Shown: positions 1 to 9,450, counted from the stretch's first letter. The stretch is DNA of 14,939 nt from Larix sibirica (GCA_004151065.3 NWUY0300009911.1:16482-31420); one strand, 5' to 3'. Made by a program: numbers and translations. Notes: a model not told the origin generated them from the sequence alone.

Positions 1-52
1 AAATTGAAAAATAAGTTCGGATCGTCTTTTTGAATCTGCAAATAATTTGTGG

Positions 53-318
53 ACTGCGGACATCAAAATTTCCTTAAAACATCTCCCCAAAATTCTGCAT
101 TCCCGCAACCTGCAATGCGGATTGCGGGAAGAGTGATTTTTTTTCATATTTTGACTGTTCCACATTTCTGACTTCGGATTGCAGATTGCGGAAACTATAA
201 ATTTCATAATTTTCAAAAAGTGCTTCCGCATTCTCGCAACCCGCAATACGGATTGCGGGAGGCTCAAATCATATAATTCGAAAAACGCTTCCGCAATTCC
301 GTTTTCCGCTTTTTCTTG
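53..318. repeat. Degenerate tandem array, four units of 64-68 bp
   Basis: Four diverged units can be laid out at 53-120, 121-184, 185-251 and 252-318. Most begin with ATTGCGG or ACTGCGG and run through an A/T-rich core (…TTTCATAATTTTCAAAAA… or similar) to a GCTTCCGCA…CCCGCAA segment. Units 1 and 3 end in CCCGCAA or TCGCAAC arms that pair with the TTGCGGG at the start of the next unit, so each unit boundary is a small inverted repeat (for example 103-127). The array lies about 200 bp upstream of the splice donor and 310 bp upstream of the first ATG of the neighbouring pseudogene, so it may be its old promoter region or an unrelated minisatellite. The spacing is read directly; function is unknown. 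Confidence 0.7.
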
Positions 319-510
319 TTTTGATCATGGCTGTCGATTGATTTCAGATCTACGGTTTTGTTTTAATCTCGTCAATAATAATTTTGGGTTTAATTATGCT
401 AAGTAAATTATTTTTTTACCATTTTCACTCTGCGCATTTTACCCTATGCACACGAATTTCTCTGCGAATTGCACCCTGCTACCAGTTTTACTTTCTCCAT
501 CGATTCACGG

Positions 511-606
511 GTAAGTGTCTTTGTTCTTCAACAATCATCTGCTTGATAATTACAATTTAAGTTTGTTTTTCCTTTTATTGAAATCTCTTTTGGTTATTTT
601 TATCAG
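511..606 (+). other. Probable 5'-UTR intron of the coiled-coil pseudogene
   Basis: A strong plant donor (CACGG|GTAAGTG, donor GT at 511-512) is followed by 96 bp of T-rich DNA and a good acceptor (TTTTTATCAG|AAA, ending at 606). The first ATG of the downstream reading frame follows 21 bp later, at 628. T-richness immediately before the AG fits a pyrimidine tract. The arrangement suggests a short non-coding first exon spliced to an otherwise intronless coding exon. It also argues that this copy is not a processed (mRNA-derived) pseudogene, because a retrocopy would lack the intron. This is prediction from sequence signals only. Confidence 0.5.
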
Positions 607-627
607 AAAAAAACCTATCTTTCAGTC

Positions 628-3347
628 ATGTCGAAGAACACCAGTTTTAAAACCGCCCTCGATGAGCTTAAAAACAAGGACCCAAATAGTGGAATCTTCT
701 CTGACACTGAAGGGAGGGTTTTTGAAACCTATTACCTAGATTGGTCCTGAATTTACGTCATTTTCGATAATGATGACTTCTCTGATATTCAACATGACTA
801 ATCAGCCTATCTCAACATTAACAAATCCCAAATTCATGCTATTGCAGCTAGGTCATCCGTTATGCATTATACAGACGCGATTAAATGGATAATTGACCAT
901 ATGACATTAACCAAAATTTGTTGGCGTCCTTTCGACCTGAGGTTTTTTCCAGGGTTTATGCCCTTAGGAGTCCTCAACAGCTTCTCACCCAGACAATTCC
1001 TTGAGGCTTCCACTAATCAGTTTAATTTTGATGAGATGATCAAGTCTTGGATGGAAAACCCCACTATCTTTACTCCCAAGGCTGATAAGTTGTATCCAGT
1101 TACCTGGTTCAGAGAGCATTTTTCTTTGCTTGCTGCCATGTTATCCAGATTATATGGGTTACTAAATTGCTCAGTTTTCAAAGCAGAATGGGCTCCTGTG
1201 GGACACCATGTTCTTACTACTAGAGAATCTTTCAACTGGGCTCAGATTTTGTTAGTTGTCCTTAAAGAAGCAATTGAGAAATATAAGAAGACCCCTGCCT
1301 CCAGGAAACCTGCATTTTACCTAAGTGGCTATGTCATTAAAGTTTTATGTTCCACTTTTCCATTTCCTGCTATGGGATGGAATTGGACCAAGGAAGCACC
1401 CGCTGTCCACATCTATTGTTCAACACTTTGGGAAGACAACTGTGTGCCTTTCATCTATGATATCTATGATCACTTCCTCGACTCAATATATTACAATATT
1501 TTCAAGGAAGATCCTCCTGTTTTTTCCGCACAAGAAAGGGAATTGATAGCTACCATGGGAGACTGATACGTGGGAGAACATTTCTCTTACATTAGGATTT
1601 GGGGAAGCAAAACAGTTCACTTGCTTCCTAGAATAGTTCCAGACACAATGGTTATTGAGGAAATATCATTTCAAACTGCAATTGATGGTGCCTTCCCTCG
1701 TTTCTTTGGAGCTAAGAGGAAATGCTGGCCCAAGTTTCCCCTTACTCTTGGACCATTGGTAATTCATAATTCCACTCATGCTACCTTGCTTAGAAAAAGG
1801 ATCACAACCCTGAAGCTTGGGGAAGCCCCAAATATAATGCATGATCCTAAGTCATTTATGGATAATCACTTTACCAAGGAGCATATCAAAAGCACCTATG
1901 GACGTCAAACAAAACCAAATGACTTCATCTATGAGGGTGTTAATTCATTTCAGGATGTTCTGAATAGAGCCTCCTCTCAAGAGGAGAAAGGTCTCATATG
2001 TTAGTTTCAGCGTGAACTAAAGGTAAGAGTGCTACAAGATAGGAACCTGAAGCTGTTAGATGAAGAAAAAGCACAGAAAGAACTGATCGAGAAGGAAGCA
2101 AAGAATCTCAAGCCAAAAAACGTTTGCTCTTGACTTATCAATCTCATGATAAAGGAAAATCTCTTGTTGAAGATCCTAAGCAACCTTAGCCTCTGCAGAA
2201 TCTCAATGCCTTGATAAAGTCAGCAGAAGAGATGAAGAAAAGTTTAGCTTTGATGAGCTCAACAATTGAGACTCAGACTACAGCTTCAACTCCTCCGGTA
2301 AAGAAGTAGAAAAAAGAGACTCCATTACTAAATATTGAGGATAGTGACTGGGAGGAGGAATTACCATGTCCTGTCATTGTTCCTACCAGTTTGACAGAAG
2401 TTGCTACAGTCACTCAGATTGTTTCTGATCCACCTGGAGATCCATTGGGGGATGATTCCTTTCTTGATGGTCACTTTTCAGACATCATTACCATTGCTAC
2501 TGCAACATACTTCTCCATCCCTTACCATTCCCACTAGCTTCCATCTCCACCTTCATCAAACCTTGCAGTTCCCCCAATTCCTCCATCTGATTCACTTATT
2601 GCCTCTCAACCTCAAGCTCCCCCCAACTTAGTCGAAGTGCAAGTTTATGTCATACCATCATATCCTATCACCTCACCTTCGATACCTATTTCTCTTCCTC
2701 CAGTTTCTAGTACCATGCCGACTTCTATTTCATTACCTCGGCTGAACATACCTATTACTACCCTTGTTGTTTCCCAACCCGTGCCTTTGGTATCAGTTTC
2801 AGGAGTTTCATCCTCAATTGGTGAAGAAATTTCCGACTTCGGTGATGATGCAGTAGTATCACTTGGCCAATATTATTGGAGTAAGACAGAGAAGGCAGTA
2901 ATTAAAAAGGGTTCTAAAAGAGCAAGGGAAGGTACATTGGTGCAAGGCTCAGTGCCAAATCAGATTATCTGGAAGAGGGCCTCCACAAATGTAAAACAAA
3001 AAGCTTTAGAAACAACTATAGCTATGGGAGCATTTTCCGGTGCAAACTATGACTCTGTTGCCTCACTCAATAGAGAGATTGAGGAAAAAGAAAAGATGTT
3101 GCAAGAACTCAAACAGAAACAGGCTCAGTTGGATGAAAATCATCAATTGCAGTCACAAGAATTGAAGGATAAATATGAAGATAAGCTTCACAAGATGCAA
3201 TCCTTGAATGAGGATCTTAAACACCAACTTTCAGAAGCCAAAGTCAGAATGTATAGTATGCTAAAAAGTTGGCAGCTCTTGAGCAACAATTAGATGAGTC
3301 CTAGGTTAACAAGCTTAGTGAGTAGCACACTCAACTTATTAAGTTAT
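628..3347 (+). pseudogene. Decayed gene for a large unidentified coiled-coil protein
   Basis: A single reading frame can be followed from ATG 628 through stops at 748, 799, 1564 and 2002. It shifts frame near 2100, continues through stops at 2187, 2307 and 2535, shifts again near 3255, and ends about 3347. Between stops the text stays clearly protein-like, with a conceptual length of about 900 residues. The parts in order are as follows. 628-2000 is a globular, Trp/Phe-rich region with motifs such as W-R-P-F-D-L-R-F-F-P-G and A-M-G-W-N-W-T-K. 2005-2130 is a charged helical stretch rich in E, K and L. 2500-2800 is a Pro/Ser/Thr-rich linker. 2880-3000 is a basic patch. 3060-3340 is a heptad-like coiled coil (EIEEKEKMLQELKQKQ and onward) that resumes in another frame as AKKLAALEQQLDES. 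I do not recognise the family. It may be a plant multicopy gene or a retroelement-borne extra ORF. No zinc knuckle, protease, RT or transposase motif is visible in it. Confidence 0.72.
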
Positions 3348-3990
3348 GATATGGTCATATGGTAGGGTGTTTTTGATATCGGTTCCGTCCTTGGTTTCAA
3401 GGGAATGCAGAAATTGAATTCTTGAACCAACGACATTCCTAGCAACTCCATAGGAAACACATCCTTAAACTCATATAATATCGGATGTAGGTCCAAAGAA
3501 GGGTTGTTATTTTCTTTGATTTCTTTCACACCATATATTTTGCAACCTTTTCTTAAACATCTCTTAACCTTATTAGCTGAGATGAAGCATACACAAACTT
3601 CTCTCTTGATCCTCTCAATCACTATAGGATTCCCTAGATCATCATGGTAGTAAACCTTCTTCTGGTAGAAATCTACCAAGACTCAATGGGATTCAATCTA
3701 TTCCATGCCTACTATGATGTCATAATCTCCTAGAGTTGTTCTATATAACTACATCCTAGTTATACAACCTCCTATTTTAACAATACAACTATTAACCAAG
3801 GATCCTATCAGTTGCTTAACTCCATAAGCCATTTCTACTTGAATGAAATCATGTTGATTTTGGGATGCCAACCCACATCTAACTAATGCAAAAGGAGAGA
3901 TGAAATTATCGGTTGCATCAAGGTCAATTAAAATGGAAAGGGGATATTTTTAATCATACCGGCAGATTCCACCACAATAGCTTGATGCTT
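3344..3990 (-). pseudogene. pol: Ty3/gypsy protease and N-terminal RT pseudogene
   Basis: The minus strand contains an aspartic-protease-like segment. I-L-I-D-L-D-A-T-D-N-F-I-S (3911-3934 and on) stands where retrotransposon proteases have a D-S/T-G-A-T core. About 70 codons later comes G-D-Y-D-I-I-V-G-M, the usual C-terminal flap/dimer segment. The linker then carries D-F-Y-Q-K-K-V, and H-P-I-L-Y-E-F-K-D-V-F-P leads to F-N-F-C-I-P-L-K-P-R-T-E-P-I, the hallmark entry into Ty3 reverse transcriptase. The catalytic triad reads D-L-D instead of D-S/T-G, and three in-frame stops lie between the protease core and the linker. RT itself is truncated before any catalytic motif, so no activity is possible. 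Confidence 0.9.
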
Positions 3991-4108
3991 GGCTTGGCGA
4001 TTGATCATAGTTGCATGGATCTAATGCCTTCCCTGACTTTGTTCATGTTTATCCTTTCCTTCACGCCAACCATGATTGACCTGATACTTTGGGTAGACTC
4101 TTAGATAG

Positions 4109-4135
4109 TGGGGGCCCTTGCAATTCCAACATTCT
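4109..4135 (-). other. Degenerate CCHC zinc knuckle of the - strand gag
   Basis: The minus strand encodes C-W-N-C-K-G-P-H-Y-L-R-V-Y. The first two Cys and the His of the nucleocapsid zinc knuckle are present, but the last Cys is replaced by Tyr (at about 4095-4100), so zinc binding would be lost. It lies in the same frame as the downstream protease, as expected for a gag-pol polyprotein. RNA packaging is the family role. Confidence 0.75.
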
Positions 4136-5129
4136 ATTTTTTTTTGACCGACTGCCAAGCAACGACCTGGACCGTTATGATCTATTCATTTGCCTCTTCC
4201 ACAATTGTGAAGCTGATTCCTCAATCTTATGGGTGCACTATATGCCATTGTGGAAACCATGGATACTCCATCTTTCCTTCCTCAGAATACATACCTTCAT
4301 CCATTAATTCTTCTATCCCCTCCTTGGAAAGGTCCCTTGAAGGGAACATAATTCTTCCTTGATGATTGTTCGGCCATACTAATCCTCTTTTGGTCCCGCC
4401 TAGCCAAATTTTTTGTTTCTGTCATGGTAGTTGGTTTCCACATTGCCAACTCTGCTCGAATTGATGCATCTATCCCATGAAGGAACATTTATGCTTGTCT
4501 TTTATCATATTCTGCCATGTCATCTACATGATGAACCATCAAAATAAATTCTACCTCATAGGCTTCCACCGATCTAAACCTCTGCCTGATTGCATGGAAT
4601 GCACCAATATGTTGATGTCTATACTCTTCCAACAAGTACCTGCTTTTGAAGGTTTCCTCAAATAATTCCCAAGTTACTTGCATAAGGGTAATATGCAACC
4701 TCTCTTCCTCACTAACCCACCATAGCAAGGCATCAACTTTAAGTAGGCTCATTACTAATTGTGCTTTCTTGATTGTAGTATAGGCCTTGTAAGTGAGTGC
4801 TCTTTTTACACCAAGCAACCAAGCCTATGATTTTCTACCTTCTTCTTTCCCTGGGAATTTTGGTAGTTTGGATTTTTGAATTTCTTTCATAATGTCTAGG
4901 GGATCTCTTTTCACATCAGTGTTAGATGTGGGACCTACTATTTCTTTTTATTTCTCTCTAACTCATGTTCTTGTCCCTCACTATGACTTGGATTTTGAGC
5001 ATGGCCTTGATTGGTCATCCAATCTTTAAATACAGAAGTCATCTCCCCGAGGGATAGCAGGATCGCCTATTCACATGGGGTTACAATCTATGAAGTGACT
5101 TGTGGTTGTCTCCTATGCTTTGGGGCCAT
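4136..5129 (-). pseudogene. gag: Ty3/gypsy gag (capsid/nucleocapsid) pseudogene
   Basis: The likely start is ATG at 5127-5129 (M-A-P-K-H-R-R-Q-P-Q). It is followed by an acidic/polar N-terminal part with stops, and then, after a frameshift near 4925, by K-L-P-K-F-P-G and the retrotransposon gag core. Core motifs seen are D-A-L-L-W-W (about 4717-4733), V-T-W-E-L-F-E-E-x-F-K-S-R-Y-L (about 4630-4680), R-S-V-E-A-Y-E-V-E-F and M-F-L-H-G-I-D (just below 4488). These are classic for plant Ty3/gypsy capsid, which assembles the virus-like particle. In-frame stops fall at the E-G-R-K-S/A-W-L junction (about 4830) and at 4489-4491. A second frameshift at about 4280-4297 moves the frame into that used by the zinc knuckle and protease. 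It is non-functional. Confidence 0.9.
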
Positions 5130-8100
5130 GATTACTTCTACATCCAAAATGCCCACAAGGTCACGGTTAGTTCTTTAACCTTTCCCCTTATACTTCTTTC
5201 CTTGAATATACATCTTGTTTGATGATTAATGCCTCATTTGTGGAAGTTATTTGTTTATTAGAGATGATGCTTGAAGGTCTTCTATATTTAATGGTCCATC
5301 TATGATTCATTTCTACTAACTACTAGATTGTTTGCTTTTACAATTTAATATAATAGGTAGATTCTTTTCATGACAATCACATTGGTGTACATTAGTATTG
5401 TAATCAGTGTTGAGTGTGTGTGTGTATCTAACGAGTTAAAATGTATGGTGGGAAGTAAAACACAAATATAGAGAGCAAAATAAAAATTAGTAACTTTAAT
5501 ATCATCAAACATCTTAGTGATTCTCACATGCCGATAGCTAGGAACTCTCTAGTCCGATATTAGTTTTGACTGAAAATCCCCCAAAAAACAAAATTGATAG
5601 GTATGTTCGCTTGGTTTATGTCAATCATAGATACATGGAGACTGATAGCAATTGCCACACTACCTTAATTCTATACCAGGCACAAGATTTTTACCTGCGT
5701 AAAAATCAGGAATCACAAGATTCTCTTGTCGACCTAGCCAATCTACTCTTAACCTCCTAATGACATCTCTCTCATACATATGTATGAGGCACTCTAGAAA
5801 TTTTCTCAATCTATGAAGAAACTCAATGGTGGGATACAGGTAGTAGATGGGGAATTGAGTTCGTGGAAACCACCTGTTGCCTATATCTTGTAGGGCCCTT
5901 ATTTTTTCTGTTGTTTCCCGACGATATTCATGAAGTAACTAAGGTGATCCATCTATTTCTCTATAATCCCAAGAAACCCACAATGTAACTAAGATGGCAC
6001 ATTAAGTTTAAACTATATTTTGAATTTCAATAAGGGTAAATAACAACTTGTTGTAAATTGTGTCACAAACACTTAAGAGAAGGTATATTCCTTGAAACTT
6101 CATAAAGTTTAAACCTTCAACTTTCATGTTTAATTATCTTAAATCAAGGAATAATACACTTTGGAACATATATTCATGTTAAGAATTCTATTGAGAAAAA
6201 TGTAAAACAAATAAAAACTAAATTTGTGACCACTCATTTAAATAATTATTTATAAAAAGACTTTTATTTATTTATTTTTCACTTATTAAACTTCAAATAT
6301 CTTTACTTTGGGAAGGAGTATGGGGTTGTACTAACGATAGGACTCACAACTGGAAACAACGGATACGATTGGTATTTAGTGCATCAAAAACAATACATAG
6401 ATGATAAAATGAAACATGCCGAATAATCAAAATACAAAGGACTTGTGAGACACTCATTATGCATAGGAATAATCATGTTATGCAAACTGTAAATATTGAT
6501 TTTCAGTTTCATACTAAACATGCCACCATATTTAATGTAGAGTCCAACAATAAATGAGTTGCAAAGTCAAGTATTTTGTAAGAACCAAGATAATTCCATG
6601 TACATAAAAGTCCATTGAAACTTACCTCTGTTAGTTTGGTATGTTTCTTCCCACGCCCAAAATATTTCACTATTTATAGCAGTATATGCTCAATAACTAA
6701 TTAATATCACATCCTATCAACTTTATAAATAAGAATGAAATATTCCTGGCTAAGGAAAATTCAAAATCATGCCTATTAATGTTGTGGTAAATATTGTATT
6801 GCACTGAGGGAAACTATCCCAGATGTCCCATAAGCTAAGGGTAGTTGTCATAGATGTCTTTTTCAAATTTTCCTTCTACAATATTATCATTATTATGTAC
6901 AAAAACACTCCCAACATTTGATCGAACAAAGCAATTTGGGAAATTATTACCAAAAAACTCAGAAGACCCATTCCCCACAATTCTTGATGAAGCAACTTGA
7001 GTAGGTCATTGATTGATCTTATTGTGTTGTACACGTGTATAAATACTATAATGCCATGGGCTATTTGGTATATTGGAGAAGACATGAGCACCATATCTAA
7101 CTAAACGATACACACTTATGAATAGGATGAGAACCTTTGGCGGATGCTTACATACATTGGTGGTAAACAAGTTCCCATTGGATTGTGGTGAATGGTGGTC
7201 ATGGAAGCCAATGGTCGTGGGGGTCGTGGAAATCAAAGAAAAACCATCCATGCCATAGCGGGTTACTAAGTCTCTACTCTTTTCTTTATGCTCCATGGTG
7301 GAGACGTGGAGGTCAATGGTAGTAAGAAATCAGGACCGCAAAACAACTTTTTTATTTTTAAAAATGACAAAGGGATTGACACTTATTTGGTAGTAAGAAA
7401 TCAATATTATTTGGTAGTGATTTGAATTTGTGTATGGTGATGTGGTGTGTTGTGTGCATATTTGTGTGCGATGTCATGCTACAAAACACTGAGACCTTCA
7501 AACCAACTTTTCCAAATCCATTTCAACATTATGTTAGTAGCCACATAGCATGGTAGTACAATTACTTTTAGTGGTTGATGCATATGATTGGATAACATAA
7601 GAGATCTTAACAAATAAACATAAAACTTTCCTGCATGTATAAGAAGTTTGGATTTTGTCAGTGCAAGATACAATTATTTGATAAAATGTTTGTAACTATA
7701 ACAATTACGCTATTTGTAATGACGAATTATTGAATCTTTCTAAAATTTGAAGTTTGCTAGTTTCTCCTGGAGGCATATCCTTTTAAATACAAACTTAATT
7801 TTAAAATACAAAATTCTAAAAACAAAATACACTTTAAAAGATTTAGTATACATAATATTTTACATGATATAATAATAGTTGTAGATTTCCAGTTCTTAAA
7901 ATCTTCTATTTACTTCATGTTTTCTTGAGGCATCCTTACAATGTTTCATAATCTTTGCATTGCTTCATATTTTTGAACATTGAAGTAACGAGAGGTTTCA
8001 ATATCCTATAGGTTTTCAGTATATCAATGAGACTTAAGACTAATCTCCTGTTGTAATTTTTCTCTTCTTCTAAAATGTATAACTTCCTTTTCTAAAGGAT

Positions 8101-8190
8101 TGGTATTTTAATTTGCAATAATGAGAGTAACACTTAATCCAACAATCCATTTACGTTTAATTTATGTTCCTAAATAAGTTAGCAAAACAA
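5130..8190. other. Unassigned AT-rich stretch without a recognisable gene
   Basis: About 3 kb with no frame I can assign. 5130-5560 lies 5' of the - strand gag and could be an eroded leader. It contains a short (GT)6 run at 5414-5425. 5560-6840 shows only short fortuitous frames. A 15-bp word (GGTAGTAAGAAATCA) occurs at 7318-7332 and again at 7389-7403. 7700-8180 is AT-rich and featureless. No terminal inverted repeats, tRNA-like cloverleaf or LTR ends were found by eye. Confidence 0.6.
6838..7296 (-). pseudogene. Unidentified open frame with one internal stop
   Basis: On the minus strand one frame runs from 7296 (M-E-H-K-E-K-S-R-D-L) for 96 codons to a stop at about 7006-7008. It then continues open for another 55 or so codons (A-S-S-R-I-V-G-N-G-S-S-E-F-F-G onward) to a stop near 6838. 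The composition (S, N, H and G scattered, few low-complexity runs) is plausible for protein, but no motif is recognised and no splice or start context supports it. The overlapping frame at 6876-7094 is the competing reading. It could be a fragment of a decayed gene or chance; I favour chance slightly. Confidence 0.2.
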
Positions 8191-8277
8191 AAAACACGTC
8201 TTCCTCGACTTCAATATACAAAACACATCTTCCCGGGCTTCAATACACAAAACACGTCTTCCTGGGGTTCAATATTA
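8191..8277. repeat. 29-bp tandem repeat, three copies
   Basis: Three contiguous 29-bp units lie at 8191-8219, 8220-8248 and 8249-8277. Each reads AAAACAC(G/A)TCTTCC followed by a variable 4-5 bases and TTCAATA. The units differ at a handful of sites. The middle copy holds a CCCGGG palindrome where the others have CTCGA or CTGGG. The phase is exact, with no indels between units, so the array is either young or constrained. It is not in any recognised coding region. Confidence 0.9.
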
Positions 8278-8804
8278 CAATGCATATGATTGTTAAATTT
8301 CAGCATTGCCATGGTAATAATGGAAGCCTGGATGAAGACATTTAATTATTGGCGAGCACAAAATTACATGAAACATTAAATCCAAATTCTTGGGAGGAAA
8401 ACATCAGAGATAAAAACAAAAACGTCTACAAGTAATGCTAGTAACCCAACCGTGAACCCAATATTCCAATTAGTTGGGCAAGATCTCCATATCTTACAAT
8501 TGCATGGAATGCCCATGAAATTCTAAAACACAAAAATATGAAATGGATTTTAGTCACTCTTTGTGCATCATGCTCAACACAAATAATAAAGGAATGCATT
8601 AACGATGCTTATCAGGGCATCGATGTTCACACTAAAATTTATGTTACAATTTTTATGGGATGTAACGAATGTACTTATGTATTCACACCCCAACCTATCA
8701 AGAGGTAACAACTACACAAAAGAAATGAGTGGACAAACTATTTGTGAACAAGGTAGGATTTTGTCATTAAGTAAAATAGGCTATTTCTACCTAGGTGACG
8801 ATAG
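8278..8804. other. Unassigned region 5' of the ERD4-like exon
   Basis: This lies just upstream of the ERD4/OSCA-like segment. The 75-codon frame starting at 8605 shows no clear similarity to that family and probably is intron or unrelated DNA. Possible colinear remnants start near 8790 (F-Y-L-G-D-D) but are too weak to claim. No other gene is visible. Confidence 0.4.
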
Positions 8805-9278
8805 GAAGAAGGCTACCGAAAGGATCTAGGTGGCACTGAAGCTATATTTGAAAGGTATATGAAATTGAAGAACCAAGGGAAAACTGCCATTTCACAAGAC
8901 AAGAATTTCGGTCGGGACTTTTAATATTCTATAGATAAAAAATAATTGAGGATTGGAAATAAGACAAAAGATTACACTGATAGAGACACATGTTTCAACA
9001 ACCTCTATAGTTTCCAACAGAAGGAATGGTGTATCACATGTTGTGCACACCACTCACAAATTATGGATACATGGACTGTAATGGATTCTCATGAGCCTTA
9101 TGATGTAGTGTGGAAAAACCATGCCACTGCTTTCTATGAGAGGATGATTTGATAGAACATTGTGAGGAAGATTCAATAGAACATTATGTACAACAATGTG
9201 TTCCTAACTGTTGTTTTCTACTTGATTCCCATCACCTTTAATCTAAGAAGAATTCATCTATTTTTGAAATGGGTTCTG
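8805..9278 (+). pseudogene. ERD4/OSCA3-like (CSC1 family) channel pseudogene exon
   Basis: One + frame carries, in order, E-E-G-Y-R-K-D-L (8805-8828), T-E-A-I-F-E (8835-8852), a K/N-rich linker, H-S-Q-I-M-D-T-W (9051-9074), E-P (9093-9098), W-K-N (9111-9119), F-Y-E-R and V-F-L-T-V-V-F-Y-L-I-P-I-T-F (9198-9239), then N-L-R-R-I-H-L-F-L-K. This matches the cytosolic loop and following transmembrane helix of plant ERD4/OSCA3-type proteins, which are early-responsive-to-dehydration, hyperosmolality-gated calcium-permeable channels of the DUF221/CSC1 family. Order and spacing are colinear with the family. In-frame stops lie at 8802, 8922, 8943, 9150, 9153 and 9177, so it is dead. Normal proteins are about 700-780 residues; only some 155 codons remain. 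N-terminal helices and the channel core are not seen in the window. Assignment is from memory of family motifs. Confidence 0.7.
9146..9193 (+). repeat. 24-bp tandem duplication inside the ERD4-like exon
   Basis: GATTTGATAGAACATTGTG at 9146 is repeated as GATTCAATAGAACATTATG at 9170, a period of exactly 24 bases (8 codons). It sits at the start of the transmembrane helix, and both copies carry an in-frame TAG, so the stop was copied with the segment or preceded it. Confidence 0.75.
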
Positions 9279-9285
9279 TATAAAT

Positions 9286-9450
9286 AAATAAATATATCTT
9301 AAAAGTGTCCTTTAACATATTTGCCTCATCCTTGTGGAAGCTCATCGAAAACAAGAAGGGCCGAACCGTAAATATTTTTTCTTTTACTGTTTAATTATTT
9401 TCTTTTAACAATAGTTTTCCTTGAACCCTAGGTCCTAGTGCAGAACCAAT
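9286..9450 (-). other. Probable retrotransposon leader downstream of the PBS
   Basis: On the minus strand the sequence following the primer site reads AATTGGTTCTGCACTAGG and on into a Gly-poor, A-rich stretch with no frame. This is the expected place for the untranslated leader of the element whose LTR is at 9468-10192. The leader meets the end of the ERD4-like exon somewhere between 9280 and 9400. The exact boundary is not visible. Confidence 0.4.

Larger units (their letters stand above)
3344..5129 (-). mobile_element. Truncated Ty3/gypsy retrotransposon body (gag-PR-RT start)
   Basis: Reading the minus strand from 5129 down gives gag core, zinc knuckle, aspartic protease and the first residues of reverse transcriptase, the standard order in Ty3/gypsy elements. 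The rest of RT, RNase H and integrase are absent. Homology ends at about 3344-3352, just after the K-T-P-Y-H-M-T-I motif that opens RT, and abuts the end of the coiled-coil pseudogene. No LTR, primer site or polypurine tract touches either end. The copy is dead: it has multiple stops, at least two frameshifts and mutated catalytic residues. The - strand LTR at 9468-10192 has the same orientation but lies 4.3 kb upstream, so a link is unproven. Confidence 0.9.

Noticed and set aside
1017-1235. Minus-strand open frame inside the coiled-coil pseudogene
   Set aside because: It is antisense to a long protein-like + frame and shows no motif; a shadow frame.
4089-4362. Overlapping + frames across the - strand gag
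   Set aside because: They lie over the zinc knuckle and gag C-terminus read on the minus strand, which has clear homology.
5414-5425. (GT)6 microsatellite as a notable feature
   Set aside because: Too short to matter; mentioned only in the gap description.
5345-5760. Short frames on both strands near 5345-5760
   Set aside because: About 60 codons each, no motif, high AT content; expected by chance.
7479-7673. 64-codon minus-strand frame resembling a transporter or RT piece
   Set aside because: Only hydrophobic composition; no ordered motifs supported it.
8191-8277. CRISPR-like array
   Set aside because: The units are directly adjacent with no spacers, and the genome is plant-like.
8605-8829. 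75-codon + frame as an upstream exon of the ERD4-like gene
   Set aside because: It is in a different frame, and I could not align it to the family; its last codons overlap the recognisable segment in the wrong frame.
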